Assembly (NCBI RefSeq): GCF_029813785.1
Contig: NZ_JARVKY010000002.1
Coordinates: 186,001 to 250,000 of the forward strand
Direction: 5' to 3'
Length of the DNA stretch: 64,000 nt
Origin: Streptomyces sp. DH41
GTDB taxonomy: Bacteria; Actinomycetota; Actinomycetes; Streptomycetales; Streptomycetaceae
Shown: in pieces, positions 61,331-64,000 of the stretch
How the letters are laid out: the number at the start of each line of letters is the position of its first letter
Position numbering within the stretch: position 1 is the first letter of the stretch
Translations under genes and position numbers: made by a program
Notes under the pieces: model-generated
Seen by the model: the letters and a program-made list of their open reading frames with translations, nothing else
Told to the model about the DNA's origin: nothing
The model's database searches: none

Positions 61331-62545
61331 ATGCGGGTTTCGAAGGCGACGATCCGCGCGGTGAACGGTCTCACCGCGCGCTGGGCGGACACCACGAGCG
61401 GCGGCACGGTGTTCTCCGCGGTGGGCGTGTGGCCCCTGCTCGCCCTGCTCGCGGACGGCGCGGCGGGCGCGGCCCGGGCGGAACTGGCCCAGGCGGTGGG
61501 CATCCCGGCCGACCGGGCGGGCGGCGCGGCCCGCGAACTGCTCGCCGGACTCGGCTCGGTGCGCGGCCTGGAGGCGGCCCTGGGCCTGTGGACCCGGCGC
61601 ACCCTCGAACTGCGCGAGCGGTGGGAGGCGGGGCTGCCCGCCGGCGCGCACGGGGTGCTCACGGGCGACGCGGCGGCCGACCGGGAGGCGCTGGACGCCT
61701 GGGCGGCGAAGCGCACGGGCGGGCTGATCGGGCGGATGCCGGCGGCGGTCACACCGGACACCGAGATGGTGCTGGTGAGCGCGCTGGCGCTGCGGACCCG
61801 GTGGCTGCGGCCCTTCGAGGAGGGGTACCTCGCGCCGGAGAGCGGACCGTGGCGAGGGCGTGAGCTGCGGGGCCTGTGGCGGGAGAGCGCGGTGCTGGAC
61901 CGGATCGGCGTGGCGGACACGCCCGACGGCCATGTCACCGAGCTGAAGGTACTGGGCGACACCGCCGTCGACGTCCATCTGCTGCTCGGCGAGGAGGGCA
62001 TGGCGCCGGGTCGGGTGCTGGGGGCGGGGATCGGCGTACTCGCGCGCACGCACCCGGTCGTACCGGGCCCCCGGCTGCCGTACGGAGACGCGGGCCCCGG
62101 CCTGAGCGTCGTACGGGAACACACGACGACGCCCGAGCCGCCGGCGCTCGACGTCACGGCACCGGCGTACGGCCTGACGGCCGACCACGACCTGCTGGAC
62201 CGCGTGGAGTTGTTCGGGCTGACGGCGGCCGTGCGGGCCGTTCCCGGTCACTTCCCCGGCGTCAGCCCGTATCCCCTGTGTGTCGAGGCGGCCCGGCAGT
62301 CCGCGCTGGCCCGGTTCGACGCCCGGGGCTTCGAGGCCGCCGCGGTGACGGCGATGGGCGCGATGGGCGCCGGGATGCCGAGGGCGCGCTGGCTGCGCAC
62401 CACCGTGCGGGCCGTCTTCGACCGCCCCTTCGGCTTCCTCGCCGTGCACCGGCACTCGCGCCTCGTCCTCGCGGCGGGCTGGGTCACCGACCCGGAGCCG
62501 CACCGCGAGGACGAGGAGGTCTATCTACCGGAGAGCGGTCACTGA
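61331..62545 (+). CDS. Serpin-family protein (bacterial serine protease inhibitor fold)
   Basis: 404 residues, ATG 61331 (MRVSKATIRA). Serpin framework: TVFSAVGVWPLLALLADGAA (helix B), MVLVSALALRTRWLRPFEEG (strand 3A and shutter), and the C-terminal signature DRPFGFLAVHRHSRLVLAAG at 364-383. The reactive loop hinge is RGFEAAAVTAMG (332-343): Gly333 at P15 and the Ala run at P12-P10 are as in inhibitory serpins, but P14 is Phe, not Thr/Ser. By hinge numbering P1-P1' would be Ala347-Gly348, although the loop is about eight residues longer than in alpha-1-antitrypsin. No signal peptide, so cytosolic. Convergent with a subtilase, 7 bases apart. Confidence 0.87.
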   Translation: MRVSKATIRAVNGLTARWADTTSGGTVFSAVGVWPLLALLADGAAGAARAELAQAVGIPADRAGGAARELLAGLGSVRGLEAALGLWTRRTLELRERWEAGLPAGAHGVLTGDAAADREALDAWAAKRTGGLIGRMPAAVTPDTEMVLVSALALRTRWLRPFEEGYLAPESGPWRGRELRGLWRESAVLDRIGVADTPDGHVTELKVLGDTAVDVHLLLGEEGMAPGRVLGAGIGVLARTHPVVPGPRLPYGDAGPGLSVVREHTTTPEPPALDVTAPAYGLTADHDLLDRVELFGLTAAVRAVPGHFPGVSPYPLCVEAARQSALARFDARGFEAAAVTAMGAMGAGMPRARWLRTTVRAVFDRPFGFLAVHRHSRLVLAAGWVTDPEPHREDEEVYLPESGH

Positions 62546-62552
62546 CTCAGCG

Positions 62553-64000
62553 TCAGAACTGCAGGGCCCAGGCGTCGATCCGCCCGGTGTCCCACGACGC
62601 GTTGTCGCTGACCCGCAGCTTCCACGTGCCGTTCGCGGCCTCCGAGGAGGCGTTCACGGTGTACGTGGTGTCGATGTTGTTCGCGCTGCCGCCGGTGCCG
62701 TACGCCTTCAGCGTGTACGCCGTGCCGTCCGGGGCGACCAGCTGGACCCGGAGGTCGCCGATGTAGCTGTGGACGATGCCCACCTCGACGGCCAGGGACG
62801 AGGGCGCGTTGCCCGATACGCCGGAGACGGTCACCGGGGACTCGACGGTGGCGTTGTCCCGGATGGTGTAGTCGCCGGCGTTCTCGAACCGGTCGCCGGG
62901 CGGCTCGGGCGTCGTGCCGCCGTCGCCCACGTTCAGCAGGCGGTTGGGTGAGCCGCTGCCCGGGTTCGAGACGACGCCGCTGGTGGCGGCGGACGTCAGC
63001 GCGGACGCGACCTGGGCGGGGGTGGCCGTGGGGTTGTCGGCCAGGTGGAGGGCGGCGGCCCCGGCGACGTGCGGGCTCGCCATGGACGTACCGGAGATGG
63101 TGTTGGTGGCGGAGTCGCCGCTGCTCCAGGCCGAGGTGATGGACGAGCCGGGCGCGAAGACGTCCAGGACCGATCCGTAGTTGGAGTAGCTCGCGCGGGC
63201 GTCGCTCGACGTGGTGGCGCCGACCGTGATCGCCTCCGTCACCCGGGCCGGGGACTTGGTGGAGGCGTTGGTGGACTCGTTGCCGGCCGCGACGACGAAG
63301 GTGACGCCGGAGGCTATGGCGCCCCGGACGGCCGCGTCCAGGGCGCTGTCGGCGCCGCCGCCGAGGGACATGTTGGCGACGGCCGGCTTGACCGCGTTGC
63401 GGGCGACCCAGTCGATGCCGGCGACGACCTGCGCGGTGGTGCCGGAGCCGGAGTTGTCGAGCACCCGGACGCCGACGATGTCCGCCTGCTTGGCGACGCC
63501 GTACGCGCCGCCCGCGACGGTGCCGGCGACATGGGTGCCGTGCCCGTGGCCGTCCTGGGCGGTGTTGTCGTCGTCGATGGCGTCGTAGCCGTAGGAGGCG
63601 CGGCCGCCGAAGTCGTTGTGGGTGATGCGGACGCCGGTGTCGATGACGTACGCCGTCACGCCCTGTCCGGCGCTGTCCGGGTAGGTGTACGAGTCGTCCA
63701 GCGGGAGGTTCGGCTGGTCGATGCGGTCCAGGCCCCAGGAGGGCGGGTTGGGCTGGGTGCCGGTGACGCGGAAGGTGCGGTTCTGGACGACGGAGGCGAC
63801 GGCCGGGTCGGCGGCGAGTCGCTTCGCCTCGGTCTCGGAGGCCTCGACCGCGTAGCCGTTGAGGGCCTTGGTGTACGTGTGCTCGATGTCGGCGCCGTGA
63901 CGCCCCGCGACGGCGCGGCCCTCGGCCGAACCGGACTTCGCCTCGTCCGCCTTGAGGGTCACGATGTAGCTGCCGGCGACCGCGTTGGCCGCGTCCTGGT
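62553..64000 (-). CDS. Secreted S8 subtilase with I9 propeptide and P domain (5' end outside window)
   Basis: The frame stays open to base 64000; signal peptide and start lie beyond. The visible part begins in an inhibitor I9 propeptide (ANAVAGSYIVTLKADEAKSG, VASVVQNRTFRV). The subtilase domain has Asp in AYVIDTGVRITHNDF, His in GHGTHVAGTVAGG, oxyanion Asn in VVAAGNEST and Ser in SGTSMASPHVAGAAALH, all intact. After a Pro-rich linker (TTPEPPGDRFENAG) comes a proprotein-convertase P domain (VEVGIVHSYIGDLRVQLVAP, GTWKLRVSDNASWDTGRIDA). An extracellular endopeptidase, possibly nutritional or processing. Confidence 0.93.
   Translation of the reverse strand, partial: QDAANAVAGSYIVTLKADEAKSGSAEGRAVAGRHGADIEHTYTKALNGYAVEASETEAKRLAADPAVASVVQNRTFRVTGTQPNPPSWGLDRIDQPNLPLDDSYTYPDSAGQGVTAYVIDTGVRITHNDFGGRASYGYDAIDDDNTAQDGHGHGTHVAGTVAGGAYGVAKQADIVGVRVLDNSGSGTTAQVVAGIDWVARNAVKPAVANMSLGGGADSALDAAVRGAIASGVTFVVAAGNESTNASTKSPARVTEAITVGATTSSDARASYSNYGSVLDVFAPGSSITSAWSSGDSATNTISGTSMASPHVAGAAALHLADNPTATPAQVASALTSAATSGVVSNPGSGSPNRLLNVGDGGTTPEPPGDRFENAGDYTIRDNATVESPVTVSGVSGNAPSSLAVEVGIVHSYIGDLRVQLVAPDGTAYTLKAYGTGGSANNIDTTYTVNASSEAANGTWKLRVSDNASWDTGRIDAWALQF

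Overview
The window is high-GC actinobacterial chromosome, almost certainly Streptomyces. Support: very strong G/C bias at third codon positions, many GTG starts (plus one TTG and one probable ATT), AGGAGG-type ribosome sites, and a complete bldK peptide-importer operon, a Streptomyces developmental locus (bldKA-E, known as SCO5112-SCO5116 in S. coelicolor), close to mshB (SCO5126). No rRNA, tRNA, CRISPR array, prophage or insertion sequence was seen. Gene content and order also match, in stretches, the Mycobacterium tuberculosis segment typA-lpqW-mshB-fdxC-dapC-dapE-LOG-folP2-tag-DUF3117-O-methyltransferase-sigE-rseA-htrA-tatB-mrp-corA (about Rv1165 to Rv1239). This is therefore old core chromosome, not an accessory island.

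Layout. 1-5 kb: end of a CorA Mg2+ channel, a MgtE-N/CBS protein, a DUF1003 membrane protein and the Mrp Fe-S carrier ATPase. 5-11.5 kb: an envelope-stress block on the minus strand (ECF sigma factor, zinc anti-sigma factor, membrane HtrA protease, TatB) with a divergent O-methyltransferase that appears to start at ATT. 11.6-20.7 kb: DUF3117, a crotonase, Tag glycosylase, a DivIVA-like membrane protein, a FolP2-type DHPS paralogue with an altered active-site loop, a LOG hydrolase, DapE, a lytic-transglycosylase-like protein, a small secreted protein, DapC and a 7Fe ferredoxin. 20.8-31.2 kb: a GNAT, a SirB1-type protein, a large peptidoglycan-binding membrane protein, MshB, MarR/PPOX regulator-target genes, a 64-residue membrane protein and an S9 peptidase.

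31.3-43.6 kb: two adjacent five-gene oligopeptide ABC importers on the minus strand. The downstream one is ordered SBP-permease-permease-ATPase-ATPase. The upstream one is ordered permease-SBP-permease-ATPase-ATPase, which is the bldK order. The bldK operon has a long AT-richer leader with a small ORF, a hairpin after bldKB and a perfect 17-bp terminator. 44.5-49 kb: TypA/BipA and an LpqW-like lipoprotein with a very acidic insertion.

49.2-53.2 kb: a small coiled-coil-like protein and an Sdh1-type succinate dehydrogenase (sdhC-sdhA-sdhB) in translationally coupled order. 53.2-58.7 kb: a GH18-like membrane protein, a PAS-PAS-GAF-PP2C-HATPase signalling protein beside a stand-alone HATPase anti-sigma kinase, a Nudix hydrolase and a SPOR-like microprotein. 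58.7-64 kb: a GntR/UTRA regulator, a DUF4190/septum-formation membrane protein, a bacterial serpin and, convergent with it, a secreted subtilase truncated by the window edge.

Functional themes are envelope and proteostasis stress (sigma/anti-sigma/HtrA/TatB), DAP and peptidoglycan synthesis (dapE, dapC), mycothiol (mshB), peptide signalling and development (bldK), respiration (sdh) and partner-switching signalling. All annotation is by reading. No database search was run.
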